Origin: Bacillota bacterium
GTDB lineage: Bacteria; Bacillota; UBA4882; UBA8346
Assembly: GCA_029974635.1 (NCBI GenBank)
Contig: JARKQY010000022.1
Location: forward strand, 1-64,000
Direction of reading: 5' to 3'
DNA length: 64,000 nt
The notes below the pieces were generated by a model. It searched no databases and had not been told where the DNA came from. It saw only the letters and a program-made list of their open reading frames with translations. Within the stretch, counting starts at the first letter, position 1; each line of letters begins with the position of its first letter. Shown here in pieces: positions 17,467 to 26,044 of this stretch. A program made the position numbers and the translations under genes.

Positions 17467-18504
17467 TTGCCCTTTTCACCGATTACCCAAAGACGGATTC
17501 ACAAATTTGTAAAAACCAAACGGGCGTATTATTCGTTATGGATACTGCTCATTCTTTACGTTATTTCATTGTTTGCCAATTTTATAGCCAACGATCAACC
17601 CTTGATCGTTAAATACGAGGGAAGACTTTTCTTTCCGGTGTTGCGTTTTTATGATGGCAGTAATTTCGGTATGGAAGCCACCGATATCCCTAATTATAAA
17701 AAATTGCGAACCGGCGACGCCTTCCAAAAGAATACCGGCAACTGGATACTCTTTCCTCCGATTCCTTATGGCTATAATGAATCCATCATGGAACTGGAAG
17801 GAAATCCGCCAACGCCGCCAACGGTTCATAATTTGCTGGGCACCGATGATCGGGGCCGTGATATATTGACCCGACTGCTGTATGGCTATCGGATCAGCTT
17901 CAGTTTTGCGCTGTTGATTACTTTTGCCAGCATGACCCTGGGGATAATCATCGGAGCTTTGCAGGGCTATTGGGGCGGTTTATTCGATCTGTCGATGCAA
18001 CGGCTCATCGAAATCTTTTCGGCATTGCCTTTCTTATATATTGTGATTATCGTCGGCAGTTCAATGGGAACTTCCTTTGGAATGCTATTGATCATCTTCA
18101 CCATCTTTAATTGGGTGGGAATCTCTTATTATATGCGTTCGGAGTTTTTGAAACTCCGGGAAATCCAGTTTGTCGAGGCTGCAAAAGCTTTGGGAATCAA
18201 AGATTGGAAAATTATGTTCCGGCACATCCTTCCCAATGCCATGACTCCAATCATTACTTTTCTGCCATTCGACCTTATCGGTTCTTTTTCTAGCTTATCG
18301 GCACTGGATTACCTCGGTTTCGGGCTGCCGGCCCCGACCCCCAGTTGGGGAGAGTTGATGCGCCAGGGAATGGATAATATTTTTTCATACTGGCTGTCTC
18401 TTTTTCCGGTTATCGCCCTGTTTCTGGTGTTGTTGTTGATTGCTTTCGTAGGCGAGGGAATCCGGGATGCGTTTGATCCCAAAGAGTATCAAAAAATGGA
18501 GTAG
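17467..18504 (+). CDS. yejE: YejE-type peptide ABC transporter permease
   Basis: 345 residues. The N-terminal segment with a membrane helix (LWILLILYVISLFANFIAND), the periplasmic/extracellular domain (PLIVKYEGRLFFPVLRFY, then WILFPPIPYGYNE) and LGTDDRGRDILTRLLYG match YejE. The coupling loop is LKLREIQFVEAAKALGIK. A TTG start is used, with AGGAGGT eleven bases upstream; no ATG or GTG lies in frame nearby. Sixteen bases separate it from yejB and three from the first ATPase. Confidence 0.92.
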   Translation: MPFSPITQRRIHKFVKTKRAYYSLWILLILYVISLFANFIANDQPLIVKYEGRLFFPVLRFYDGSNFGMEATDIPNYKKLRTGDAFQKNTGNWILFPPIPYGYNESIMELEGNPPTPPTVHNLLGTDDRGRDILTRLLYGYRISFSFALLITFASMTLGIIIGALQGYWGGLFDLSMQRLIEIFSALPFLYIVIIVGSSMGTSFGMLLIIFTIFNWVGISYYMRSEFLKLREIQFVEAAKALGIKDWKIMFRHILPNAMTPIITFLPFDLIGSFSSLSALDYLGFGLPAPTPSWGELMRQGMDNIFSYWLSLFPVIALFLVLLLIAFVGEGIRDAFDPKEYQKME

Positions 18505-18507
18505 TGG

Positions 18508-19470
18508 ATGGGAAACTCAATTTTAACGATAAAGGATCTCCGGGTTGAGTTCCCGGTGGAAACCGGGACTGTGAAAGCGGTAGACGGGGTTTCACTGGAA
18601 CTGCGGCCGGAAGAGATTTTGGGCCTGGTGGGTGAATCCGGTTGCGGTAAATCGGTAACCGCTTTGTCTATTTTACGGTTAATACCTGCCCCTGGCCGGA
18701 TTGTTTCCGGAGAGATCCGCTGGCAGGGCCAAAATCTATTGGATTTGCCCATTAGCGATATGACCAAGCTGCGCGGCAAAGATATTGGGGTTGTCTTTCA
18801 GGATCCCTTGACCAGCTTCAACCCGGTTCAAAAGATCGGCCATCAAATCGCTGAAGTTTTGCGGTTGCATACCGGCTGCAAAACACAAGAGACAAGAGAT
18901 GCTGTTATCAACGCCCTGTCCCAAGTGGGCTTGCCTGATCCGGAGCGGCAATACGATGTCTATCCCCATGAACTCTCCGGGGGGATGCGCCAACGGACGA
19001 TGATTGCCATGGCCCTCATCTGTCATCCCCAACTGTTAATCGCGGATGAGCCGACCACGGCCCTGGATGTGACCATCCAGGCTCAAATTCTGGAATTATT
19101 GCGAATCATGCAAGCGCAAAACCGGATGTCCATTATCTTAATCACCCACAATTTGGGAATCGTCGCCGAAACCGCCACCCGGGTGGCGGTGATGTACGCC
19201 GGGAAAATCGTGGAAACCGCAAAAGTGCGGGAATTATTTAGGAAACCGCTGCACCCGTACACTCACGGTCTTTTGGAATCCATTCCCCGCCTTAACCGGA
19301 GCGGCAGCCTGTATGCGATTCCGGGAACCTTGCCGGATCCCTTGAATTTACCCAACGGGTGTCATTTCGCACCGCGTTGCCTGGAGGCTATGGATGTATG
19401 CCGGAAGTTGGTCCCGGATTTATTGCCGCAATCCCCGGAACACAATGTGGCTTGCTGGTTATATAAATAG
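18508..19470 (+). CDS. Peptide ABC transporter ATPase (DppD/OppD-like; N-terminal half of YejF)
   Basis: 320 residues. Walker A GESGCGKS, Q-loop VFQDPLTSFNP, signature LSGGMRQR, Walker B LLIADEPTTALDVT and H-loop THNLG. The C-terminal oligopeptide-transporter extension carries the conserved cysteines in GCHFAPRC and VAC, which bind an iron-sulfur cluster in some OppD/DppD members. In enterobacterial Yej systems this half is fused to the second ATPase; here they are separate genes. Confidence 0.93.
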   Translation: MGNSILTIKDLRVEFPVETGTVKAVDGVSLELRPEEILGLVGESGCGKSVTALSILRLIPAPGRIVSGEIRWQGQNLLDLPISDMTKLRGKDIGVVFQDPLTSFNPVQKIGHQIAEVLRLHTGCKTQETRDAVINALSQVGLPDPERQYDVYPHELSGGMRQRTMIAMALICHPQLLIADEPTTALDVTIQAQILELLRIMQAQNRMSIILITHNLGIVAETATRVAVMYAGKIVETAKVRELFRKPLHPYTHGLLESIPRLNRSGSLYAIPGTLPDPLNLPNGCHFAPRCLEAMDVCRKLVPDLLPQSPEHNVACWLYK

Positions 19471-19482
19471 AGCTAAAAGGTA

Positions 19483-19553
19483 CACAGAAGGCACTGAACA
19501 AATCATTATTAGGAAATAGAGAATCTGGTTTTATAATTCTCTGTGCCCTCTGT
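19483..19553. repeat. Nested inverted repeat between the two ATPase genes
   Basis: CACAGAAGGCAC (19483-19494) pairs at 11 of 12 positions with GTGCCCTCTGTG (19542-19553), and inside it AGAGAAT pairs with ATTCTCT around a short loop. The CTCTGTGCCCTCTGTGG phrase resembles short dispersed repeats seen in many bacterial genomes. It may reduce or tune read-through within the operon. Confidence 0.55.
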
Positions 19554-19596
19554 GGTTAAACAAGTATCTCAGCAGTATTTTAAAATGGGGAGCACT

Positions 19597-20580
19597 ATGG
19601 CCAATTTATTGGAAGTAACAGAACTTAAAAAATATTTTCCGGTCCGTTCCGGGATCTTCGGCCGGGTGGCCAAATATGTCCGGGCGGTGGACCGGATAAG
19701 TTTTGCTATTCAGCCGGGAGAAACTCTGGGTTTGGTTGGGGAGTCCGGTTGCGGCAAGACTACGGTAGGCCGCACCATATTGCGCCTGATTGAACCCACC
19801 GGCGGACAGGTTTATTTTCGGGGCGAAGCGGTAGCCGGTTTATCCAAACGGAGAATGCGGGAACTTCGCACCAAAATGCAGATCATATTTCAAGACCCTT
19901 TTTCTTCCCTCAATCCGCGCCGGGTGGTGCTGGATATTGTCGGCGAAGGCCTTGTAGAACATCATCGTGTCGGGAATCTCCGCCAGAAAAAGGAACGGGT
20001 GGTCTCATTACTGGAAAAGGTAGGACTTGCGTCCCAAATTTTATATCGTTACCCCCATGAGTTCTCCGGTGGACAACGGCAGCGGTTGGCCATTGCCCGG
20101 GCAATCTCCCTGGACCCGGAGTTGGTTGTCTGTGATGAAGCGGTTTCAGCTTTGGATGTTTCCGTTCAAGCTCAGATTATTAATTTGTTAATTGAGCTTC
20201 AATCTCAATTGAAGATAGCTTATCTGTTTATTGCCCATGATTTGGCGGTGGTAAAGCATATCTCCCAGCGGATTGCCGTGATGTATCTGGGACAGATTGT
20301 CGAACTGGCTCCTACTGATGATTTGTTTAACAATCCTTTGCACCCTTATACCCGGGCCTTACTCTCCGCGATTCCTAACCCGGACCCGGAACAAAAATCC
20401 CAACGCATTATTCTATATGGTGAGATCGATAATATCTTAAACCTGGACACGGGCTGCTGTTTTCAATCCCGTTGTCCGGTGACAATGGAGATCTGCAAAC
20501 GGCAGGAACCGGTAATCCAAGAGGTAAACGGCCATTATGTAAAGTGTTTCCGGACTTCGGGCGATAGCTGTAAAGAATAA
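19597..20580 (+). CDS. Peptide ABC transporter ATPase (DppF/OppF-like; C-terminal half of YejF)
   Basis: 327 residues from the ATG at 19597, chosen for GGGGAGCACT directly upstream; an in-frame alternative at 19543 falls in the repeat and has no site. Walker [10 protein letters not shown]-loop [12 protein letters not shown], signature [14 protein letters not shown], Walker [15 protein letters not shown] and H-loop IAHDL. The C-terminal cysteine-bearing extension ([14 protein letters not shown]) is present. Last gene of the importer operon. Confidence 0.93.
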   Translation: MANLLEVTELKKYFPVRSGIFGRVAKYVRAVDRISFAIQPGETLGLVGESGCGKTTVGRTILRLIEPTGGQVYFRGEAVAGLSKRRMRELRTKMQIIFQDPFSSLNPRRVVLDIVGEGLVEHHRVGNLRQKKERVVSLLEKVGLASQILYRYPHEFSGGQRQRLAIARAISLDPELVVCDEAVSALDVSVQAQIINLLIELQSQLKIAYLFIAHDLAVVKHISQRIAVMYLGQIVELAPTDDLFNNPLHPYTRALLSAIPNPDPEQKSQRIILYGEIDNILNLDTGCCFQSRCPVTMEICKRQEPVIQEVNGHYVKCFRTSGDSCKE

Positions 20581-20775
20581 GTGGTGGAAATGATAATTTA
20601 ATATTTTTGTCAAAGGAAATTTACCCTATATAGCGAATGAAGAAAATGAAGATTTTATGATAAAATATAACAACTTGCTCAATTCACATGAAACTTCTTC
20701 GTAATACATCTCGTTAAGTTAATGTGAATATCCGATTATTTTCAGTAATAACTTGAATAGTATCATAAATAAGAG

Positions 20776-21243
20776 GTGAGTAAAATCGACTTATCTGGAA
20801 TTTCATATCCGGGGTTCTGGTTGGTAGCCGCTGTTGTTTTGGGAATCATCGAGGCGTTCACTCCCGGACTGGTCAGCATCTGGCTGATGTTTGGCGCTCT
20901 TGCGGCCTGGTTGTGCGCTATTCTGGATTTACCGTTCATCGTCCAACTGATAGTTTTCTTGGTTGTTTCCTATCTTTTGCTGATTACGACCCGGCCCATC
21001 GTGAAAAAGTGGTTTACTCCGGTCATTGAAAAAACCAATGCCGATCGGTTAATCGGTCAGATCGGGATCGTTACTGAGAAAATTAATGGATTTGAAGGAA
21101 CGGGGCAAGTCAAAGTCAGCGGCCAAATATGGTCGGCCCGATCACAAGATAATGTTGAGATTGAACCCGGGAACAAAGTCCGAATAACTGCCATTTCCGG
21201 TGTTAAGCTTATAGTAACTCATATAATGCAAGATGAATCATAG
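20776..21243 (+). CDS. NfeD family membrane protein (short form)
   Basis: 155 residues: two to three membrane helices in the first 80 residues (GFWLVAAVVLGIIEAFTPGL; IVQLIVFLVVSYLLLITT) followed by an OB-fold domain (RLIGQIGIVTEKINGFEGTG...VSGQIWSARS). NfeD proteins work with SPFH/stomatin partners in membrane microdomains, and the next gene is such a partner. GTG at 20776 is used; the start is uncertain because AAGAGGTG overlaps it. Confidence 0.88.
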   Translation: MSKIDLSGISYPGFWLVAAVVLGIIEAFTPGLVSIWLMFGALAAWLCAILDLPFIVQLIVFLVVSYLLLITTRPIVKKWFTPVIEKTNADRLIGQIGIVTEKINGFEGTGQVKVSGQIWSARSQDNVEIEPGNKVRITAISGVKLIVTHIMQDES

Positions 21244-21276
21244 TTGGGCGATTCTATTCTAAGAGGAGGCATGAAC

Positions 21277-22230
21277 ATGGATTTTAGGACTGTCTACGTC
21301 GTCATTTTGTTATTCTTCGGTTTATTGATCATTATTCGCAACATCAGAATTGTACCGCAAGCTCATGCTTTTGTCATCGAACGTCTGGGCGCATACTTGC
21401 GAACCTGGCATACCGGCCTGCATTTGAAAATACCTTTTATTGACCGGGTGGTCAGTGCGGTTTCACTGAAAGAACAGGTAGTTGACTTTAAGCCGCAGCC
21501 CGTGATCACCAAGGATAATGTCACCATGCAGATCGATACGGTGGTTTTTTACCAGATCACCGACCCCAAGCTCTATACCTATGGCGTGGATTACCCGATG
21601 GTCGCCATTGAAAACTTAACCGCTACCACGCTTCGGAATATTATCGGTGACCTGGAACTGGATCAGACCTTAACTTCCCGTGACACTGTTAATACCAAAA
21701 TGCGGAGCATTCTGGATGAGGCCACGGATCCTTGGGGTATTAAGATCAATCGGGTGGAATTGAAAAATATCCTCCCGCCCCGTGAAATCCAGGACTCTAT
21801 GGAAAAGCAAATGAAAGCGGAACGGGAACGCCGGGAATCCATCCTGCGGGCGGAAGGGGAGAAGAAATCCGCGATTTTGGTGGCTGAAGGTCAAAAGGAA
21901 TCGGTTATTTTAAACGCGGAAGCGCGAAAACAAGCCGCCATCCTGGAAGCGGAGGCCAAAAAGGAAGCCGCCATCCGGGAAGCCGAAGGCCAGGCGGAAG
22001 CTATTGTAAAGGTGCAAAAGGCAACGGCTGAAGGCCTCCGGATGCTCAAGGAAGCTGATCCTTCCCAGCAGGTTCTAGCTCTCAAATCTCTGGAAGCATT
22101 TGCTAAGGCGGCGGACGGTAAAGCTACCAAGATCATTATTCCCTCAGAGATCCAAGGACTGGCCGGAATAGCCACCTCCGTGGCTGAATTGTTGAAAGAA
22201 GCAGCGCCGGAAAACGATAAAAAAGCGTAA
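21277..22230 (+). CDS. SPFH/stomatin-prohibitin family protein (QmcA-like)
   Basis: 317 residues from the ATG at 21277, which is seven bases from GAGGAGG; the ATG at 21271 is too close. One N-terminal membrane helix (VYVVILLFFGLLIIIR), the SPFH domain (IVPQAHAFVIERLGAYLRTW to about residue 180), then a long charged Ala/Glu-rich coiled coil and a short C-terminal helix. Assembles membrane-associated oligomers that organise microdomains and proteases. Operon with NfeD upstream and a strong terminator downstream. Confidence 0.93.
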   Translation: MDFRTVYVVILLFFGLLIIIRNIRIVPQAHAFVIERLGAYLRTWHTGLHLKIPFIDRVVSAVSLKEQVVDFKPQPVITKDNVTMQIDTVVFYQITDPKLYTYGVDYPMVAIENLTATTLRNIIGDLELDQTLTSRDTVNTKMRSILDEATDPWGIKINRVELKNILPPREIQDSMEKQMKAERERRESILRAEGEKKSAILVAEGQKESVILNAEARKQAAILEAEAKKEAAIREAEGQAEAIVKVQKATAEGLRMLKEADPSQQVLALKSLEAFAKAADGKATKIIIPSEIQGLAGIATSVAELLKEAAPENDKKA

Positions 22231-22240
22231 GAGTAATCCG

Positions 22241-22286
22241 AAATAAAAAATCCCCCGGCGTATTGTGACCGGGGGATTTTTTATTT
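22241..22286. terminator. Strong bidirectional terminator
   Basis: The 18-base arm at 22241-22258 pairs perfectly with 22269-22286 around a ten-base loop. A GC core CCCCCGG is flanked by A- and T-runs, so it can work in both directions. Confidence 0.92.
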
Positions 22287-22382
22287 CATTTATACAGGAA
22301 ATATTTACATTTTGCTGCAATTTATATAAAATAAAGATAAATTGAAAGCCAATTTTTTTAGGATGGAAAGGCGGCTTTATCA

Positions 22383-22526
22383 GTGAAAGAGCAATCCCGT
22401 AATCTTATTCCTGGAAACATCGATTTGGATCAAGAATTGTCGGAAATCAAAAAAGGTATGGAAGATACCGAGGTGACCGCAAAAATGATCCTTGAAAGGC
22501 TAAAACGGGTATTGGGAAAAGATTGA
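22383..22526 (+). CDS. Possible 47-residue helical protein
   Basis: A GTG start at 22383 gives a charged, amphipathic peptide (ELSEIKKGMEDTEVTAKMIL, ending KRVLGKD) that looks like a coiled-coil helix. A weak GGAAAGGCGG lies upstream. It fills the space between the terminator and the convergent PD40 gene, stopping eight bases before that gene's end. No homology recognised. Confidence 0.5.
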   Translation: MKEQSRNLIPGNIDLDQELSEIKKGMEDTEVTAKMILERLKRVLGKD

Positions 22527-22534
22527 TTGATTTA

Positions 22535-23548
22535 TTATTGCGGCGACCACAATGGTTGAAATTCATTAACCGGGCTGTTGGTTAAGTTGGTTAGCTTCTT
22601 TTTCTGCATGTCCATGATGAATATGTCCCAATTGGTCCCGGTGAAACCGGCAAAAGCGATTTTTTTATCATCAGGGGACCATTCCGGCCAGCGGACCTGG
22701 AAATCCGGTGCGGTTAAACGGGTTAAGTCGCTGCCGTCCGCTTTCATGCTATACAATGATTCCGACTTATCCCGAATGGAGACAAACAGGATCCGGGTCC
22801 CATCATGGGACCATACCATATCGCTCTCGTTTCCCGGGTCATTGGTTAAATTTCTAGGGTCGGAGCCATCGCTGTTCATTATATAGATCTCCTGGTTCCC
22901 GTCGCGTTCGGAACGGAACAAAATTTTACTGCCATCCGGTGACCAGCAAGGGGAATCATCGTTATTGCCGTTATTGGTTAAATTGATTTGATTGGCGCCG
23001 TCCGCATCCATGATGTAGATTTCCGGATTATCATCCCGGTTGGATATAAAGAGAATTTGTTTGCCGTCCGGCGACCAGACCGGATTACTGTTATCAAAAT
23101 CACCGCTGGTTAAGGCGGTATGTTGATTATTGCTGATATCTACGACCCATAGCTGTGACTTTTCGTTGATGGTGGCTACGTAGGCCAATCGCTTTTCATC
23201 AGGGGACCAGGTGGGATTTGTACAATTCAGATCACTCCGGGTTAATCTGCGGGTGGCGCTTTGATCCGCCTTGGTCGTCCAAATGTTAAAATCACCGTTT
23301 TCATTTTCCAAAGCATAGGCAATTGTCGATCCGTCGTGAGACCACGCCGGTGTTACGCTCCACTTATTCCGGGGCGTTAAAACATACCTGTGGGCTCCGT
23401 CTTCGGTAGTCAAGTGGATTCCCTGGTTGTCTTCCAGCAAGGTCGTGAAGATTAGGCGATACTGTTTCGTTTTTTCAGGTTTGCAGCCCGGTAATGCCAA
23501 GCCTGTAATTATAATGAATATCAATATCCCAATCAGGTTTTTTTGCAT
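22535..23548 (-). CDS. PD40 (TolB-like) beta-propeller lipoprotein
   Basis: 337 residues. A lipoprotein signal peptide ends in ALPGC with C22 as the lipidation site. The rest is a run of about seven PD40 blades with repeated WSPDG/WSHDG motifs and variants of IYIMDADGANQ..NLT, closing with PLWSPQ. Such propellers usually mediate protein contacts at the surface; unlike TolB it has no N-terminal domain. The ATG at 23548 is chosen because GAAGGGA is six bases upstream; a longer frame to 23575 would bury the signal peptide. Confidence 0.87.
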   Translation of the reverse strand: MQKNLIGILIFIIITGLALPGCKPEKTKQYRLIFTTLLEDNQGIHLTTEDGAHRYVLTPRNKWSVTPAWSHDGSTIAYALENENGDFNIWTTKADQSATRRLTRSDLNCTNPTWSPDEKRLAYVATINEKSQLWVVDISNNQHTALTSGDFDNSNPVWSPDGKQILFISNRDDNPEIYIMDADGANQINLTNNGNNDDSPCWSPDGSKILFRSERDGNQEIYIMNSDGSDPRNLTNDPGNESDMVWSHDGTRILFVSIRDKSESLYSMKADGSDLTRLTAPDFQVRWPEWSPDDKKIAFAGFTGTNWDIFIMDMQKKKLTNLTNSPVNEFQPLWSPQ

Positions 23549-23718
23549 GGATATCCCTTCCAATTTGTCCATCATTGTTTTCTATCCAAAATATCGGCAA
23601 TTACCGGTTTATTATTGAACACTATTTCGGGATGGGAAAGAAAATTCGAGTCATCTGGAGGACAACCAATGCTTTTTGTGTAATAAATATTTAATTATTT
23701 CGGGGTTAGGGGGCTACA

Positions 23719-24117
23719 ATGAAATCAACTATCCAATTTCGGGTTAGATATCAGGAGAGCGACCAAATGGGGTTTGTTCACCATTCCGTATATTTGGTCT
23801 GGTTTGAAGCTGGCCGGACTGAATGGATGCGCGAACGGGGAATATCATACCGGACTTGCGAAGAGAATGGCTGGTTATTGCCGGTAATTGAAAGCGGATG
23901 CCGGCATCTGAGCCCAGCCCGTTATGATGATCTTATTTCAGTAGAGACTGTTTTTGTCCCGGAAAAAAGCGCTAGTTTTCAGTTTGAATACATAGTCAAG
24001 GAAGCTTCCTCGGGAAAGATATTGACCCAAGGTTTTACCCGGCACGTTTGTATTGGCCGTGATCATAAGATTACGAAAGAAGCTACCAGGCAGCTAAAAA
24101 AAATTTTTAATTCATAG
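23719..24117 (+). CDS. YbgC/4HBT family acyl-CoA thioesterase
   Basis: 132 residues, single hot-dog fold. The family motif is RYQESDQMGFVHHSVYLVWFE, with D15 as the likely catalytic acid and HH at 21-22, then TEWMRERGISY. Hydrolyses acyl-CoA or acyl-ACP thioesters; the chain length cannot be judged. GGGGGCTACA precedes the ATG. Stand-alone gene, not linked to tol-pal. Confidence 0.9.
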   Translation: MKSTIQFRVRYQESDQMGFVHHSVYLVWFEAGRTEWMRERGISYRTCEENGWLLPVIESGCRHLSPARYDDLISVETVFVPEKSASFQFEYIVKEASSGKILTQGFTRHVCIGRDHKITKEATRQLKKIFNS

Positions 24118-24212
24118 GGTTAGGCTTTATGTCGGTCACCGCTTGATTCATGCAGACATATCATGTAATCAGAAAAGTATTCCTACTCGTTCATTATATA
24201 ATTATCCGATAA

Positions 24213-24270
24213 AAGTTTATATAAAAACAAACTTTAGGGATAATTTGAATTGTAGCTGCGCTACAATATG
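24213..24270 (+). repeat. Intergenic hairpin repeat, copy 1 (upstream of the LuxR gene)
   Basis: CAAACTTTAGGGATAATTTG (from 24228) leads into a perfect hairpin ATTGTAGC (24249-24256)-TGC-GCTACAAT (24260-24267), ending ATATGGA. Related copies lie at 25617-25664, 30622-30675 and, inverted, at 61981-62115. In every copy the same flank points to the downstream gene. Confidence 0.7.
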
Positions 24271-24293
24271 GAGTAGGATGGAGGAGGAAAGGC

Positions 24294-24551
24294 ATGACGC
24301 CGTTAATGAATGGTAAGTGCCAACCTGATCCATTAAGAGCTTTGAGCCCTCGCGAAAAGGAAATACTGCCCTTGGTAGCCCAAGGTTTAGATAATCGTGA
24401 AATTGGAAAAATTCTTTTTATTAGTGAAAAAACTGCGAAAAATTATATTACCAGTATTCGGAAAAAGCTCGGATTGGCGAACAGGACTCAAATCGCTCTA
24501 TTTGCAATCAGGGAAGGGCTAATTGATGTAAATCCAAAGGAATCAACATAA
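24294..24551 (+). CDS. Small LuxR-type DNA-binding regulator (HTH only)
   Basis: 85 residues consisting almost only of a GerE/LuxR helix-turn-helix: LSPREKEILPLVAQGLDNRE, then ISEKTAKNYITSIRKKLG and the dimer helix TQIALFAIREGL. There is no receiver or ligand domain, as in GerE of Bacillus, a late sporulation regulator. GGAGGAGG lies six bases before the ATG. The gene is framed by a hairpin repeat upstream and a terminator downstream, so it is monocistronic. Confidence 0.9.
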   Translation: MTPLMNGKCQPDPLRALSPREKEILPLVAQGLDNREIGKILFISEKTAKNYITSIRKKLGLANRTQIALFAIREGLIDVNPKEST

Positions 24552-24565
24552 ACCTTTTGACACCA

Positions 24566-24622
24566 AAGATATACAATACATATGGCAACATAAGGATTGG
24601 TGCTATATTATTGTATATCTTT
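24566..24622 (+). terminator. AT-rich terminator with possible alternative pairing
   Basis: AAGATATACAATA (24566-24578) pairs with TATTGTATATCTT (24609-24621), then TTTCC. CACCAA (24561-24566) can also pair with TTGGTG (24597-24602) in an interlocked way. The stem sequence matches the terminator at 28457-28498. Confidence 0.65.
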
Positions 24623-24827
24623 TCCGTTTTCTAGTTGGTCAATAACTATAATAACTAGATAACTAATAGCCAACATGATTTTGGAATCATTTGCTGGAGT
24701 TGCCCGAATTTACATAAAGGGTTCTCAAGCAGCAGTGGCGAAATAGGGGATTGACCGAAATAGTTGAACGGCCGGTTTGACCGCAAGCCTATCAAAAGTA
24801 AGCAATGTTGAATTCCGGAGGCAACAT

Positions 24828-25433
24828 ATGCGCCATTATACTATGCAAAATATGCGGCAAAAACTATCTATCGTCATTACTGCATTCATTATGCTCTTAT
24901 TCATTGCTATCAATCCAATAATAACTAATGCTCAAGAAAACCAATCCATCTCACTCACAAAAGGGCTAGCTTTCGTCAAACAACCAACCCCCGAAACCCG
25001 CGCGGGGAAAAATGATCTGGATTTAGCTTCAGATTCTAACAAGAGGCTCATTCTTGATGATGAAACATTGAAAATGATTGCCTTAGTAAACCAGGAAAGA
25101 GTGGAAGCTGGTTTAAAAAAGTTAGAGTCCGATGATGTTTTGATTAAACTCGCCCAGGAAAAGGGTTTGGACATGATTCGTTTTAACTATTTCGGTCATT
25201 ATTCAAAGCGATTAGGAACAGTATATGACCAATTAGACCAGGAAAATCTGATTTACCAGGCCGCCGCTGAAAACTTGGCAAAAGCTCCCAATTACCAGCG
25301 GGCCTTCCAAAGCTTACTTGCAAGTCCGGCCCACCGGAGCAACATTTTAAACCCTCGTTTTACGAAAATTGGCATCGGAGTTATTCGAAGCGGACCATTC
25401 GGAAAGATCATTGTCCAAATCATGACCGATTGA
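24828..25433 (+). CDS. Exported CAP/SCP-domain (YkwD-like) protein
   Basis: 201 residues from the ATG at 24828, with GGAGG seven bases upstream. A signal peptide (IVITAFIMLLFIAINPIITNAQ) is followed by about 60 linker residues and a bacterial CAP domain: MIALVNQERVEAGLKKL, LAQEKGLDMIRFNYFGHYS, ENLAKA and SPAHRSNILNPRFTKIGIGV. Such proteins are common in spore formers and are secreted or spore-associated; the activity is unknown. The 190-base leader is GC-richer than its surroundings but no riboswitch class could be recognised. Confidence 0.9.
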   Translation: MRHYTMQNMRQKLSIVITAFIMLLFIAINPIITNAQENQSISLTKGLAFVKQPTPETRAGKNDLDLASDSNKRLILDDETLKMIALVNQERVEAGLKKLESDDVLIKLAQEKGLDMIRFNYFGHYSKRLGTVYDQLDQENLIYQAAAENLAKAPNYQRAFQSLLASPAHRSNILNPRFTKIGIGVIRSGPFGKIIVQIMTD

Positions 25434-25471
25434 CCCGATGTTGTTAGCGGTTAATCATCTCATAACATAAG

Positions 25472-25502
25472 AATAGGCTTTTGGCAGAGCCTATTTTTTT
25501 TG
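25472..25502 (+). terminator. Rho-independent terminator
   Basis: AATAGGCT (25472-25479) pairs with AGCCTATT (25488-25495), followed by a run of T to 25501. It ends the CAP-domain gene. Confidence 0.88.
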
Positions 25503-26044
25503 CCGATAAGCACCAATACTGCTGGTGGCATATACTATATTAGCTATTTGCCGGGCATTACATAATTGAGTATAAGAAAGGTTCTGTTAGCGATAATTAT
25601 TGATTCGTCATTCACCCCTAATTATCATAGATAATTTTTAAATTAAAGCTTCGCTTTAATTAGGACACTGAAGAAAGAAAAATGGGTGGCTGTTTCTACT
25701 AGAATATTTTCTCGATAGAACTATAATGAAATAGTTTAATCATTACTGCCAATCCTCCTACGCGCTTCCTTTAAGCGGCGAGATTTCCGCGAATACCAGC
25801 CAGTATTCGAAGGAACGAAGGTTTTTTTCGCCTCGAAGCCTAAATAAATCATAGGCGACAGAATTACGGTTCGTGTGGCTATCGAAAAGACAGCCCAAGA
25901 TAGAAGAGGGTTGACCCTGATTATTTTCATAATAATTATTCAAAACAGAGCCATGCGCAAAATAAACGGCAAGTAACACCTTGTTTTATCCCAGTGTTCG
26001 GCAGCAAATGCTGTCAGAACCATCGTGAAAGGAGGTTTAAATAA
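25503..26044. other. Non-coding stretch upstream of the first SPOCS gene
   Basis: Contains hairpin-repeat copy 2 (25617-25664) and a hairpin at 25996-26020 (GTTCGGCAGC with GCTGTCAGAAC) just before the GGAGG of the SPOCS gene. Two overlapping minus-strand frames of 64 and 73 codons lack ribosome binding sites and are not believed. Confidence 0.5.
25617..25664 (+). repeat. Intergenic hairpin repeat, copy 2 (diverged, stem preserved)
   Basis: GATAATTTTTA leads into AATTAAAGC (25641-25649)-TTC-GCTTTAATT (25653-25661), then AGGA. Compared with copy 1 three stem positions differ on both arms in a compensating way, and the flank is recognisable. It points to the SPOCS gene at 26045. Confidence 0.5.

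Noticed and set aside
24665..24827. Possible riboswitch in the leader of the CAP-domain gene
   Set aside because: Cyclic di-GMP and cyclic di-AMP classes were compared by eye; the required conserved blocks are absent or in the wrong order.
25736..25979. Two overlapping minus-strand frames of 64 and 73 codons before the SPOCS gene
   Set aside because: No ribosome binding sites and no recognisable protein features; the region contains non-coding hairpins.
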